Part shown: positions 23,851 through 33,154 of the stretch, in pieces
How the letters are laid out: every line of letters starts with the position of its first letter
How positions within the stretch are numbered: position 1 is the first letter of the stretch
Source of the DNA: Psychrobacter sanguinis
GTDB lineage: Bacteria; Pseudomonadota; Gammaproteobacteria; Pseudomonadales; Moraxellaceae
Direction of reading: 5' to 3'
Length of the DNA stretch: 64,000 bases
Assembly (NCBI RefSeq): GCF_020736705.1
Contig: NZ_CP085990.1
Coordinates: 2,418,001 to 2,482,000 of the forward strand
Made by a program: the position numbers and the translations under genes
The notes under the pieces: generated by a model
What the model saw: the letters and a program-made list of their open reading frames with translations, nothing else
The model's database searches: none
Told to the model about the DNA's origin: nothing

Positions 23851-26304
23851 ATGACTTTATTTGATACAGATATTTTGGGTTCTGAACCCACCAAAAAAAT
23901 GATGATGAACGGGCCGGTTGAGACGCTGTTTGATAAGACTTCAAGCAAACTCGTTGGTCAGCCTATTACCCGAGTTGATGGGTCGCTTAAAGTGAGTGGT
24001 CAAGCGACGTACTCAGCAGAGTTTCATAGAGACAATATGGCATATGGTGTATTGGCCGGTGCTACTATTACCAAAGGTAAGGTTAAAAGTATAGATACTG
24101 ATTCAGTAGCCGATATTCCAGGTGTTATCAAAGTTGTGACAGACGCCAAGCATTTTTTGCGTAACTCGCAGCAAGGCGGAAAGGCGAAAGCGCCTACTCA
24201 GGGTGCTACGGATGTTGATTATCACGGTCAACCGATTGCAGTGGTTATTGGAGAGACTTTAGAAGCCGCAACCGAGGGTGCTAATGCCTTGGTTATTACT
24301 TATGAAGATGAGACCGATAAAGCTGCACTAGAATTTAGTAAAGAGCTTAAAAACGCTCATGAAGTGAATGAGAAAGAAGGCTCGGATAAAAATAGTGTTG
24401 TAGGTGATCCGGATAAAGCTTTAGAGCAATCGCCAGTAACGGTAGATAATGTCTATACCACACCTAGCCAAAGTAACTCTGCTATGGAACCGCATGCCAG
24501 CCTTGCTTATTGGGAAGACGATGAGCTGACCATTTATTCAGCTAACCAAATGGTAGCATTTGGTCAAAAGCAAATTGCCGATGCGTTAGAAATTGGAAAA
24601 GAAAAAGTACATCTTATTTCTAAGTTTGTCGGTGGTGGCTTTGGTAGTAAATTGGGTATTGCTCCCGAAACTATTGCTGCAGCTATTGCGGCGAAACAAC
24701 TCGAGCGTCCTGTACTTATTGTTATGACGCGTCCGCAAGTCATGGAAGCTACGGTACGTCGTTCAAATACCCGTCAACGTATTGCGCTGGGTAGCGATGA
24801 AAATGGGGTATTAAATACTATTATTCATGACACTATTAGTAGTAACCTGCCTAAAGAAAGCTTTTTTGAGCCTGCTGGCTTGTCAACTCATTTCTTATAT
24901 CAGGGTGACAACCGTAGGGTAAGCTACGAAATGGTAGAAATGAATTGGACGTTATCTGGGTCAATGCGTGCCCCAGGCGAGGCGGTCGGCCAATTGGCTT
25001 TAGAATGTGCGATGGATGAGCTAGCCTGCAAATTAGGTATCGATCCTATTGAACTTCGTCGCCGTAATGAGCCTGAGGAAGACCCTTCACTTAAGGTGCC
25101 TTTTTCAACGCGTCAGTTACTGCCTTGTCTAGAGCAGGGCGCTAAAGCATTTGGCTGGGATGAAAAACACAATCCTAAGCCTGCCAGCCAGTTGGAAGGC
25201 GATTGGTGGATAGGAACGGGTATGGCAGTGGCCTCACGTGGCAATCAGTTAATGCCTGCTGAAGCTCGTGCTACGCTACAACTAGATCCTAGCAAATCTT
25301 TGGGTATAAAAGCGGTTATCGAGTCTGATATGACCGATATCGGTACTGGTTCCTACACAGTATTTTCCCAAGTAGCCGCAGACTTATTAGGCTTACCGAT
25401 AGATCATATTGATATGCAATTAGGCGACAGTGATTATCCTTCTACTCCAGGGTCTGGAGGAAGCTTCGGGGCTGCTAGTGCGGGTAGTAGTATCTATCTA
25501 GCCTGTGCTGAGCTAAGAGAGCAGATTGCTAAATTGGTAGGATTACATGCCGATAATGTGCAATTAGAGCAAGGAAAAGTGTCCCAGACTGGAGAGCATG
25601 ACCCTAGCTTGGCAGAAAGCGCTTTAGAAGCCGGTAAGGATGCATTAGATACTGCGCTAGACACGCTAAAAGACAACGTGGAAAATATCGCTGACAAGGC
25701 AGGACTGTCTGTGTCACTCACTGATTCTGATGAGACAGATTATGACTTTAGCGACTATGCCGCCTATCCTTTGGTAGATATTATCGCTAAGCTTGACGGA
25801 CAGAAGCTAAGTGCTAAAGGGGCCATTGCTCCGGGTAAAAATGGTAAGTCACATCGCCAAGCTTGTTATGGGGCTAACTTTGCTGAAGTTGCTGTACATC
25901 GTGTCACTGGTGAAATTCGTGTTAAAAACATGACCGGCGCCTTCACTGCAGGTCGTATTTTAAATCATAAGCTTGCGACATCGCAGTGTTATGGAGGTAT
26001 GGTATTCGGTATTGGCGCGGCGTTAATGGAAGAAATTATCCATGATAAACGCGATGGTCGACTGTGTAATCATGATTTGGCTGAGTATCATGTGGCAGTC
26101 AATGCAGATGTGCCACAGCTAGAAGTTATTTTAGTTGAAGAAGATGACCCTTATACCAACCCTATGCACATCAAAGGTATTGGTGAAACTGCCATTTCAG
26201 GCGCAGCAGCTGCCATTGCCAATGCGGTTTATAATGCGGTAGGGGTTCGAGTTTATGACTTCCCGATTACCTTGGATAAGCTGATTGATCAGTTACCTGA
26301 TTAA
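23851..26304 (+). CDS. Molybdenum hydroxylase large subunit (PaoC-like)
   Basis: An 817-residue molybdopterin subunit. Recognisable parts are GQPITRVDGSLKVSGQATYSAEF near the N-terminus (listed here in part), the substrate-channel region NSAMEPHASLAYW, FVGGGFGSKLG, SGSMRAPGEAVGQ and the catalytic Glu in KGIGETAISGAAAA at about residue 779. Overall pattern matches the PaoC aldehyde oxidase group, so aromatic or aliphatic aldehydes are plausible substrates, an inference only. Between about residues 580 and 640 an insertion rich in Ala/Asp/Leu, predicted helical (ALEAGKDALDTALDTLKDNV), is not part of the family core. The maturation genes follow on the same strand. Confidence 0.9.
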   Translation: MTLFDTDILGSEPTKKMMMNGPVETLFDKTSSKLVGQPITRVDGSLKVSGQATYSAEFHRDNMAYGVLAGATITKGKVKSIDTDSVADIPGVIKVVTDAKHFLRNSQQGGKAKAPTQGATDVDYHGQPIAVVIGETLEAATEGANALVITYEDETDKAALEFSKELKNAHEVNEKEGSDKNSVVGDPDKALEQSPVTVDNVYTTPSQSNSAMEPHASLAYWEDDELTIYSANQMVAFGQKQIADALEIGKEKVHLISKFVGGGFGSKLGIAPETIAAAIAAKQLERPVLIVMTRPQVMEATVRRSNTRQRIALGSDENGVLNTIIHDTISSNLPKESFFEPAGLSTHFLYQGDNRRVSYEMVEMNWTLSGSMRAPGEAVGQLALECAMDELACKLGIDPIELRRRNEPEEDPSLKVPFSTRQLLPCLEQGAKAFGWDEKHNPKPASQLEGDWWIGTGMAVASRGNQLMPAEARATLQLDPSKSLGIKAVIESDMTDIGTGSYTVFSQVAADLLGLPIDHIDMQLGDSDYPSTPGSGGSFGAASAGSSIYLACAELREQIAKLVGLHADNVQLEQGKVSQTGEHDPSLAESALEAGKDALDTALDTLKDNVENIADKAGLSVSLTDSDETDYDFSDYAAYPLVDIIAKLDGQKLSAKGAIAPGKNGKSHRQACYGANFAEVAVHRVTGEIRVKNMTGAFTAGRILNHKLATSQCYGGMVFGIGAALMEEIIHDKRDGRLCNHDLAEYHVAVNADVPQLEVILVEEDDPYTNPMHIKGIGETAISGAAAAIANAVYNAVGVRVYDFPITLDKLIDQLPD

Positions 26305-26357
26305 GCTCTTGTTTTATTTTTAGGCTTAACTTATTCAACATAAGATTAGTTTTTTAG

Positions 26358-26388
26358 AACAAGATTGTTTATTTAAAACAATCTTGTT
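26358..26388 (+). terminator. Perfect hairpin between large subunit and XdhC genes
   Basis: AACAAGATTGTTT/AAACAATCTTGTT, thirteen base pairs with a five-base loop, followed by a short T-rich stretch. It could partly terminate or stabilise the structural-gene messenger so that the maturation genes are expressed at a lower level. Confidence 0.5.
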
Positions 26389-26423
26389 TCTTAAAAGACT
26401 ATTTAAAACAAGAAGATGTGCTT

Positions 26424-27737
26424 ATGAACAAGGTGTCCGACATTCTAAAACTTGCTGATCAGACCCTTAATGAGCAAGGTGAGGCAGTACTAGCGACCGT
26501 AGTCCATACTGAAGGTTCCGCATATCGTAAAGCGGGGGCTATGATGCTCATCTGTGCCGATGGTCGCTCAGCGGGCATGATTAGTGGCGGCTGTTTAGAG
26601 CCGCACATTATCAAAAAGGCGTTTTGGCTTACCCGTCAAGGTCCGGTGGTCCAGGTCTATCAGACGGGTGAGGGTATTGCCGATAAAGATGAGAGTGGTG
26701 CTACAAGTCATAGTGATGAACATGATATTGAAAATAGCATGGACAGCGAACTTGAGCTTAATTTTGGCTTAGGTTGTAATGGTCGAGTACACGTGCTGTT
26801 TGAACGATTGGCTTCTGCGGCGCAGTTACTTCAGAGCATGAAGCAGGTGCGTCGTAGTGGTCAGCCTATGACGGTGGCCACTTTAGTCCGTTCTGAGTCG
26901 TCTGATCATCCCATTGGTCTACATGTCAATTTAGATCAGTTTGCACTAAATAAAGACAGCATGGGAGTAAATGACCTCAGTGAACCAAGCCCCAATGATG
27001 CGATACATGATCCGATACTGAGTCAAGCCATAAACACATTGTGCTTAGAACAATATCAACAGAAGCCCGCACAATTTGTCACGCTACAAGGCGCAGTTGA
27101 TAATTCGTTACAGCAGCGGGTACAGACTCAGTGGCTGGTACGCCGTTTACAGCCGCAAATTAAGCTACTAATCTGTGGTGCAGGTAATGACGTGATGCCT
27201 TTGGTCACGTTGGCAAAAATGCAGGATTGGCAGGTGACTGTTATTGATAGCCGTAGCCATTATGCTACCCGTGCTCGCTTTATGCAGGCTGATAGGGTGC
27301 TTTGTTTGCCTTTAGAGGACAGCGAAACCCTTATTGAACTTAGTCGCAATGCTGCGGTGGCGGTAATGTCGCACAGCTTGACTCAAGATAGAGCCCGACT
27401 TAAAGTATTGCTTGCCAATCCACCTGGCTATTTGGGTCAATTGGGACCGAAGTACCGTACTGAGCGTTTGATTGATGAGATTACCGAAGCGTATGATGGT
27501 AATGTCGATGAGTTTCAGGCCGGTATTGAGCAGTTACACTATCCAATTGGTTTGAAACTGGGTGGCGAGGGGCCTGAAGCCTTAGCTTTAGGTATCATGG
27601 CAGAAATCAATGCAGTCATGCACAAGGTAAACCTAAAAACTGTAAAGCTAAGCAATGTAATTAACAAACAGCCTGTGCAACGTTCACAAGTTGATTCAAC
27701 TCAGGCGACTAACGCACAATTTGAAGTGTTTAATTAA
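26424..27737 (+). CDS. XdhC/PaoD-type molybdenum cofactor insertion protein
   Basis: XdhC-family proteins bind the molybdenum cofactor, protect its sulfurated form and deliver it to the apo-enzyme. The N-terminal XdhC/CoxI region shows VVHTEGSAYRKAGAMM and MISGGCLEPH, and the C-terminal Rossmann region shows LLICGAGNDVMPLVTLA with AVAVMSHSLTQD. At 437 residues it is longer than PaoD (about 320), the extra length lying in the acidic spacer near residues 85-110 and in the C-terminal tail. The start at 26424 is chosen over GTG 26418. It overlaps the next gene by one base. Confidence 0.88.
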   Translation: MNKVSDILKLADQTLNEQGEAVLATVVHTEGSAYRKAGAMMLICADGRSAGMISGGCLEPHIIKKAFWLTRQGPVVQVYQTGEGIADKDESGATSHSDEHDIENSMDSELELNFGLGCNGRVHVLFERLASAAQLLQSMKQVRRSGQPMTVATLVRSESSDHPIGLHVNLDQFALNKDSMGVNDLSEPSPNDAIHDPILSQAINTLCLEQYQQKPAQFVTLQGAVDNSLQQRVQTQWLVRRLQPQIKLLICGAGNDVMPLVTLAKMQDWQVTVIDSRSHYATRARFMQADRVLCLPLEDSETLIELSRNAAVAVMSHSLTQDRARLKVLLANPPGYLGQLGPKYRTERLIDEITEAYDGNVDEFQAGIEQLHYPIGLKLGGEGPEALALGIMAEINAVMHKVNLKTVKLSNVINKQPVQRSQVDSTQATNAQFEVFN

Positions 27738-28498
27738 TGATAAAGCAAAACGCTAGCAATAAAGACCCAAACTTACCGGAACAATCTCATGCTGTGATCC
27801 TATTGGCCAGTGGGTTAAGTCAGCGCTTAGGTCAGCCCAAGCAGCTATTAAAGAAGCAGTCTCAACCGCTGCTTGAGGTAATGACAAACCTAGCATTGGC
27901 CACGAACCCCAGTGCCATTTTATTGGTTATCGCTAGTTCACAGAGTGAAACTATCCAATTGAGTCAGACCTTGGCGGCACAGCATGATGTGGTGATGCCT
28001 GTGATTAACACCGAACCTGAACAAGGTATGGCGCACAGTCTAAGTTTGGCGATAGATACGTTAACTGCCAAAGTAGCGCAGGGCTTGTATATTGAGCGAG
28101 TACTGATATTAGGTGTGGATCAGATATTATTAGAGGCGACTCATTTACAGCAGTTGCTGGCAGGCGATAATGGGATTAGAGGCATTAAACAGGTGGGCTC
28201 ATATAATAAAGTCATTGCCAGCCACTATCCTAAATCTTATGAAATTACAGAAAAGACTTCATCCCATCTTGAACATACAGACGATAGTAAATCCATTGTC
28301 GGCTTACCCATCAACATTGATTACCAGCTATTAATTCAGTGGCAGCCGCTACTTAACGGCGATAAGGGGCTGCGTTACTTAATTAGAAGTTTATCCAATA
28401 ATGAGCTCAGTGTGGTTGACAATAGTAAGCTTAGTCTCGATATTGACACCCCTGAGCAGTTGCAGTTTGCGATAAAACAAGGCTGGTTAGACCCATAA
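27737..28498 (+). CDS. MobA-like NTP transferase (MocA family)
   Basis: A 253-residue nucleotidyltransferase. The signature ILLASGLSQRLGQPKQLL near residue 21 binds the nucleotide, and GMAHSLSLAID and VLILGVDQILL follow. MocA adds CMP to Mo-molybdopterin to make the cytosine dinucleotide cofactor required by PaoC-type enzymes, which fits the neighbours exactly. A variant Leu-Ala-Ser-Gly-Leu replaces the usual Leu-Ala-Ala-Gly, and the chain is longer than MocA (about 190 residues), mainly in the middle. It is the last gene before a terminator. Confidence 0.85.
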   Translation: MIKQNASNKDPNLPEQSHAVILLASGLSQRLGQPKQLLKKQSQPLLEVMTNLALATNPSAILLVIASSQSETIQLSQTLAAQHDVVMPVINTEPEQGMAHSLSLAIDTLTAKVAQGLYIERVLILGVDQILLEATHLQQLLAGDNGIRGIKQVGSYNKVIASHYPKSYEITEKTSSHLEHTDDSKSIVGLPINIDYQLLIQWQPLLNGDKGLRYLIRSLSNNELSVVDNSKLSLDIDTPEQLQFAIKQGWLDP

Positions 28499-28531
28499 AA
28501 AATCCCGCTAAATATTAGCGGGATTTTTTAT
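28497..28531. terminator. Bidirectional terminator between mocA-like gene and yebC
   Basis: AAAAAATCCCGCTAA/TTAGCGGGATTTTTT, very strong stem with A-run before and T-run after, able to serve both convergent transcripts. Confidence 0.9.
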
Positions 28532-28593
28532 GGTTTATGTCTAATCAATAGAGCTGTCTTTTATCACTTTATATATCGTCGCGGCAAATAGAC

Positions 28594-29340
28594 TTATGAC
28601 AATTGTTGTAAGATTTCGTCAGGGAAGTCGACGTTGGTATGCACATCTTGTACATCGTCTAAATCTTCTAACATATCGATCATTTTCATGACTTTTTCAG
28701 CATCTTCGATATTGTCAATTAAGGCAGTGGTCGAAGGCGACATGGTTACTTCCGCGTTGCTCGATTCATAGCCAGCCGCATTTAAAGCATCTTTTACCGC
28801 CCCAAAGCTTGCCGGTTCAGTGATAACCAATAAGCTCTCACCATCGTTTTCAATATCCAACGCGCCAGCATCTAATGCCACTAGCATGATTTCATCTTCC
28901 AGTGACACATCGTCAAATAAGATTTCACCGCGTTTGGTAAACAGATAAGACACTGAGCCTGACGTGCCTAAGTTGCCATCAAACTTGGTAAAGGCGTGAC
29001 GTACTTCACTCACTGTACGGTTAACGTTGTCAGTCATGGTCTCAACCAAGACAGCCACACCGCCTACGCCGTAACCTTCATAGGTCAGCTCATCCATTTC
29101 GCCGCCTTCAGCATTACCGGCCCCACGCTCGATAGCGCGCTGAATGGTGTCTTTGGTCATATTTGCTGAAAGTGCTTTTTCAACTGCCGCACGTAAGCGA
29201 GGGTTGGTCTCGGGATCAGGTTCACCTTGCTTGGTCGCGGAAACCAGCTCACGAATAATTTTAGTGAAGACTTTGCCACGCTTGGCATCTTCTTTGGCCT
29301 TCTTGTGCTTGATATTTGCCCATTTAGAATGACCTGCCAT
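28594..29340 (-). CDS. yebC: YebC/PmpR-family regulator or translation factor
   Basis: A 248-residue YebC family member. The start [22 protein letters not shown] at 29340 is the universal N-terminus; the frame stays open upstream but without family support. The acidic middle and C-terminal domains ([29 protein letters not shown]) are complete. YebC proteins bind DNA as regulators in some species and have been linked to ribosome stalling relief at proline runs in others; which applies here is open. It is normally next to ruvC, which is not the case here. Confidence 0.95.
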   Translation of the reverse strand: MAGHSKWANIKHKKAKEDAKRGKVFTKIIRELVSATKQGEPDPETNPRLRAAVEKALSANMTKDTIQRAIERGAGNAEGGEMDELTYEGYGVGGVAVLVETMTDNVNRTVSEVRHAFTKFDGNLGTSGSVSYLFTKRGEILFDDVSLEDEIMLVALDAGALDIENDGESLLVITEPASFGAVKDALNAAGYESSNAEVTMSPSTTALIDNIEDAEKVMKMIDMLEDLDDVQDVHTNVDFPDEILQQLS

Positions 29341-29866
29341 AATGTGTTTATCCTTATAAATTACGTTAAACAAATTAATTGTCAAAAACGACTTTAATGT
29401 CATAAAGGCAAAGTAGTTCTGCGACTGTAAGAATAGGCCAGCCACAGCACACTTATGCCGTCCATCTGCTAACTTAATATCCCAATAACTTATCATTCAT
29501 GTCATTGAGAGAAGGGGGTTGTACGGTAATAGCTAATGACCTTTAATCAATACAGATCAATATAAATCAGTTCTCGATAAAAGGTGTTAACACGATATTG
29601 TGTCTAGGATAGCTGACTGTAGAGAAGCGGCTCTTTAAAAGAGGGTCTTAACCAGTTTTAATCCCCTAACCACATTGGCTAAAACAGGCCAATTATAACA
29701 GAATTTATTGTGCTGTATTTTAGTCCCTGCTATCCAAGCTTATGGCAATATAGTGGCGTACTGCCTATCAAAACAACACAACGTTAAACAAAATTGGGGT
29801 AATAGGTAACATTGTTAACTTAATCACGTATAATGGCCTTCTATTATAGACCAGTAACCCGTATTT
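29341..29866. other. Divergent spacer between yebC and the channel gene
   Basis: About 525 bases holding the promoters of two divergent genes. An AT-rich stretch near 29800-29840 upstream of the channel start looks promoter-like. No small gene with convincing initiation signals was found. Confidence 0.5.
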
Positions 29867-30697
29867 ATGAAAAAACTCTCCTCAAATACGCTTAATAACC
29901 TACGCGATCGCATCCATATTATTATTGAAGGGACCGATACGCCTTTAGGTAAATTGTTCGATATTGTGCTATTGATAGCCATTGCCGCCAGTGTGGCTGT
30001 GGTGATGTTGGACAGTGTGCTGTATCTGCGTCTGCAATTTGGCACGGTATTCTTCTACGCCGAATGGTTCTTCACCATTTTGTTTACCATAGAATATCTG
30101 CTTCGCCTTTTTTCAGCGCCCAATCGTGTACGCTACGCCTTTAGCTTCTTTGGGGTAGTGGATTTGTTGTCGGTACTGCCCAGTTATTTAAGTCTGATAT
30201 TTGGCGGCGTGCAGTACTTAATCGTGGTGCGTATTTTACGTATTCTGCGTGTGTTCCGAGTCCTTAAACTCAAGTCTTATATGCAGCAGGCAGGCTTCTT
30301 GGCCTCAGCACTTAGGACCAGTCAGCAGAAGATTACCGTATTCTTCTTATCATTAGTGCTGCTGGTTATGATCTTCGGTTCGGTTATCTACGTGGTAGAA
30401 GGTCCGGAAAATGGTTTTACCAGTATTCCGGTATCTATCTACTGGGCGACGGTAACCCTAACCACAGTAGGTTATGGAGATATGTCGCCGAAGACGCCGC
30501 TGGGCCAGTTTATAGCGACCATGGTGATGATGACCGGTTACTCCATTATTGCGGTACCCACCGGTATTTTTACCTCAGAATTGGCCAAAAGTATGCGCCC
30601 ACAGCTACACCCAGTCACGTGTCCCAACTGCGGTAAGTTTGGTCATGCAGCCGGTGCTCAGTTTTGTGATCGTTGCGGTCACGATCTACATATCTAA
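29867..30697 (+). CDS. Voltage-gated potassium channel with C-terminal zinc ribbon
   Basis: A 276-residue six-helix channel subunit. The S4 voltage sensor has regularly spaced Arg (VVRILRILRVFRVLKLK), the selectivity filter is TLTTVGYGDMSP and the S6 follows (MTGYSIIAVPTGIF). It would form a tetrameric K+ channel in the inner membrane. After S6 there is no large RCK domain. Instead a short tail ends in CPNCGKFGHAAGAQFCDRCG, a four-Cys zinc ribbon, which is unusual at this position. It begins after a long spacer divergent from yebC and is followed by the repeat-bearing spacer of the ABC1 kinase gene. Confidence 0.92.
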   Translation: MKKLSSNTLNNLRDRIHIIIEGTDTPLGKLFDIVLLIAIAASVAVVMLDSVLYLRLQFGTVFFYAEWFFTILFTIEYLLRLFSAPNRVRYAFSFFGVVDLLSVLPSYLSLIFGGVQYLIVVRILRILRVFRVLKLKSYMQQAGFLASALRTSQQKITVFFLSLVLLVMIFGSVIYVVEGPENGFTSIPVSIYWATVTLTTVGYGDMSPKTPLGQFIATMVMMTGYSIIAVPTGIFTSELAKSMRPQLHPVTCPNCGKFGHAAGAQFCDRCGHDLHI

Positions 30698-30730
30698 TTT
30701 TCGGTTATAATTTATAGGGTTACGGTCTTA

Positions 30731-30857
30731 ACCTATTTTTTAATAGATCCAAATAACTGTTTTTTTTCATAGAACCGATTGACTATTTTTTTAATAGAAC
30801 CAAATAACCTTTTTTTAATAGAACTAAATAACTGTTTTTTAATAGAACCAAATAACT
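30731..30857 (+). repeat. Five tandem copies of a unit of about 25 bases abutting a start codon
   Basis: Units follow the pattern T6-8, AATAGAACCAAATAACTG. Copies begin near 30736, 30760, 30784, 30809 and 30835; the last ends directly at the ATG of the ABC1 kinase. The second copy is the most diverged. No conventional ribosome-binding site remains between the repeats and the start codon. Confidence 0.85.
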
Positions 30858-32162
30858 ATGCCTAATTTACTCAAAAAATCCTTCAATGTTGTAAATCGTG
30901 TTCGTCACACTGCCAGTGTTGCAGGGTTGTCTGCTTTAAGGGTAGCCAAAGGCGAGCGTCTTGACGCTGTCATGCTGCGTGAGACCTTCGAGCAATTGGG
31001 CACGACCTATATCAAAATTGGTCAGTTTATTGCCAGTACACCGTCTTTATTTCCTCGCGATTATGTTATTGCATTCCAAGGCTGTTTGGACCAAACCACG
31101 CCATTGCCCTTCAAGTATATTGAGCAAGTGCTACAAGAAGAGCTGTTAACCGATGGTCAGCGCTTAGAAGACTTATTTATAAAAATTGATGAAAAGCCAT
31201 TGGCTTCTGCCAGTATCGCTCAGGTCCATGCCGCCACATTGCCGGATGGGCGAGAAGTGGTGCTCAAAGTACAAAAGCCAGATGTCGATGTCATTATGCA
31301 AACGGATCTTGGCGTGCTACACGGCGTGACCAAGATTATGGAAAAGCTAATGCCGCAAATGCGCTTTGCGAGTATCTCTCCCATTATTGATGAGATTCGT
31401 ACCCGCATGTTGGCCGAGACTGATTTTATCGCAGAGGCAGCCAACATTAGAGATTTCCAGCAGTTCTTAAAGGTCACCGGCAACACAAGAGTTGTGGCGC
31501 CTGAAGTGGTGGATACGTTAACTACCAAGCGTGTACTGACCATGAGCCGCTTGCATGGTATCTCTATGATCGATGAAGTAGCGATGCGTCAGTACTGCGA
31601 TGACCCTGCTCAAGTGATGGCCGATACTTTGAATACTTGGTTTACCAGTTTGATGCTGTGCAATAGTTTCCATGCTGATTTACATGCCGGCAACTTGATG
31701 CTGCTAGAAGATGGCCGTATTGGGTTTATTGACTTTGGTATCGTCGGTAAATTAGCCCCTGAAAGCTGGCAAGCCTGTATGGGTATGATGCAAGCATTGC
31801 AAGAAAACGATTATGTCACCATGGCCGGTTGTATGATCGACATGGGCATGACCTATGAGCGAGAAAAAGTAGATCAAGCTGAGCTGGCAGGCGACTTGGC
31901 AAAAATGATCACCCGCATCATGGCGGAAGACAAAACCTATACCAGCGGTAAGCCCTTTAATAGCAAAGAGCAGGCCGATGAACTTAATAAAATGATGTTA
32001 GAAATAGTGGAAGTGGGCAAGCGCCATGGTATTCATTTCCCACGAGATTTCGCTTTATTGACCAAGCAGATGCTCTATTTTGACCGTTTTATGCGTACTT
32101 TGGCCCCTGATATGGATATGTTTAACGATGCACGGGTTAGCTTACTGGGTAGTGCGCTATAA
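30858..32162 (+). CDS. ABC1/UbiB-family atypical kinase
   Basis: A 434-residue member of the ABC1/AarF/UbiB family of atypical kinases or ATPases, usually linked to ubiquinone biosynthesis or lipid transport. Diagnostic parts are the N-terminal KxGQ motif (KIGQFIASTPSLFP), the Ala-rich loop ASASIAQVHAATL, the catalytic Lys in VVLKVQKP, HADLHAGNLMLL and the DFG-like FIDFGIVGKL. There are no membrane helices at the C-terminus, unlike UbiB, so this is a second family member rather than ubiB itself. The start codon follows a tandem-repeat tract with no visible Shine-Dalgarno sequence. An in-frame later start seems unlikely because the conserved region begins near residue 40. Confidence 0.88.
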   Translation: MPNLLKKSFNVVNRVRHTASVAGLSALRVAKGERLDAVMLRETFEQLGTTYIKIGQFIASTPSLFPRDYVIAFQGCLDQTTPLPFKYIEQVLQEELLTDGQRLEDLFIKIDEKPLASASIAQVHAATLPDGREVVLKVQKPDVDVIMQTDLGVLHGVTKIMEKLMPQMRFASISPIIDEIRTRMLAETDFIAEAANIRDFQQFLKVTGNTRVVAPEVVDTLTTKRVLTMSRLHGISMIDEVAMRQYCDDPAQVMADTLNTWFTSLMLCNSFHADLHAGNLMLLEDGRIGFIDFGIVGKLAPESWQACMGMMQALQENDYVTMAGCMIDMGMTYEREKVDQAELAGDLAKMITRIMAEDKTYTSGKPFNSKEQADELNKMMLEIVEVGKRHGIHFPRDFALLTKQMLYFDRFMRTLAPDMDMFNDARVSLLGSAL

Positions 32163-32224
32163 GCCGCATTGGGTAGCAGTTGGCAATCGTTCATGGTTGT
32201 TAACAGTTCAATGTTAATAGCCGT

Positions 32225-32305
32225 TTAATGGAAATATCAGTTTAATGTCAGTACCAATTTAACATCAGTATCAACTTAAAATCAGTAGCAAATTAATATC
32301 ATTAT
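32225..32305 (+). repeat. Degenerate tandem repeats before the DUF1275 gene
   Basis: A unit of about 19 bases resembling ATCAGTACCAATTTAAA recurs about four times with changes (GTTTAATGTCAGTACC, AATTTAACATCAGTATC, AACTTAAAATCAGTAGC, AAATTAATATCATTATC). Confidence 0.65.
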
Positions 32306-32428
32306 CCGCTCAATAGCCATGGTTTATCCAATCGTGGGTCTATTGGGCGGCAGCAATAGCAATCATCAATAGCAAATAACTTTGATTTAAGGTCGTATTT
32401 TGTGAGGCCTTGACAATAAGTAGTGGTT

Positions 32429-33103
32429 ATGATAACTAGATTACCTTTGTGGATTTTGATTGGCGGGGCAGTGCTGGCATTCAGTGCTGGCTGCGTTAAT
32501 ATTATTGCGTTAAGTGGCTTTACCAATTTGTCAGTGTCGCATGTGACCGGCAACGTCAGTCTTTTTTCGGCAGCATTGGCTCGATTTGATTGGTATAGAA
32601 TATTTTTCATTGGCGCCTCGTTATTGTCTTTTTTGTCAGGCTCTATATTAAGCGGCTACTTAATTGGGCAAGATTCCTTAAAACTGGGCAAACGTTATGG
32701 GGTGGCATTGTTCACTGAAGCCGCCCTATTGTTTTGTAGTTTCTTATTGTTTTTCCATCATGATTATTTTGGTCAATTATTGGCAGCAATGGCGTGTGGC
32801 CTACAAAACGCGATGGTGGCCACTTATAGCGGTGCGGTTATTCGTACCACTCATTTAACAGGTCTGACCTCAGATATGGGGGCGGCGATTGGTAACTGGC
32901 TAGCTGGCCGTAGAATCAGTAAACTGACCCTTGGTTTTCAGGCCATCATCTGGTATAGCTTCTGTGGCGGAGGTGTGGTCGGTGCCTTTGGTTACTTTAA
33001 ACTTGGTTATACTGCTATGCTCATACCTGTAGGCATTGTGTTGACGGCTGCTATGTTCTATCAAATAGCGTCCAATAGCCTGCCTGAGAAGCGAGATATT
33101 TAA
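32429..33103 (+). CDS. DUF1275 (YoaK-like) membrane protein
   Basis: A 224-residue membrane protein with six predicted helices. The DUF1275 signature is clear at the first helices (AFSAGCVNIIALSGFTNLSVSHVTGNVS) and at GLQNAMVATYSGAVIRTTHLTG with DMGAAIGNWL. The family is widespread and its function is not established. The start could be ATG 32429 or GTG 32423; the former is used. It is convergent with the LeuE-like gene. Confidence 0.85.
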   Translation: MITRLPLWILIGGAVLAFSAGCVNIIALSGFTNLSVSHVTGNVSLFSAALARFDWYRIFFIGASLLSFLSGSILSGYLIGQDSLKLGKRYGVALFTEAALLFCSFLLFFHHDYFGQLLAAMACGLQNAMVATYSGAVIRTTHLTGLTSDMGAAIGNWLAGRRISKLTLGFQAIIWYSFCGGGVVGAFGYFKLGYTAMLIPVGIVLTAAMFYQIASNSLPEKRDI

Positions 33104-33154
33104 TACCTATTCATGGTGGCAATCAACACTAACAATATCTGTAATAAGGGCCAT

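Noticed and set aside
28594..29496. Extended 300-residue form of YebC starting at 29496
   Set aside because: The family always starts MAGHSKW; the extra 52 codons have no ribosome-binding site or similarity.
30731..30857. Repeats considered as a CRISPR array
   Set aside because: Units are contiguous with no unique spacers, too short and AT-rich, and no cas gene is in the window.
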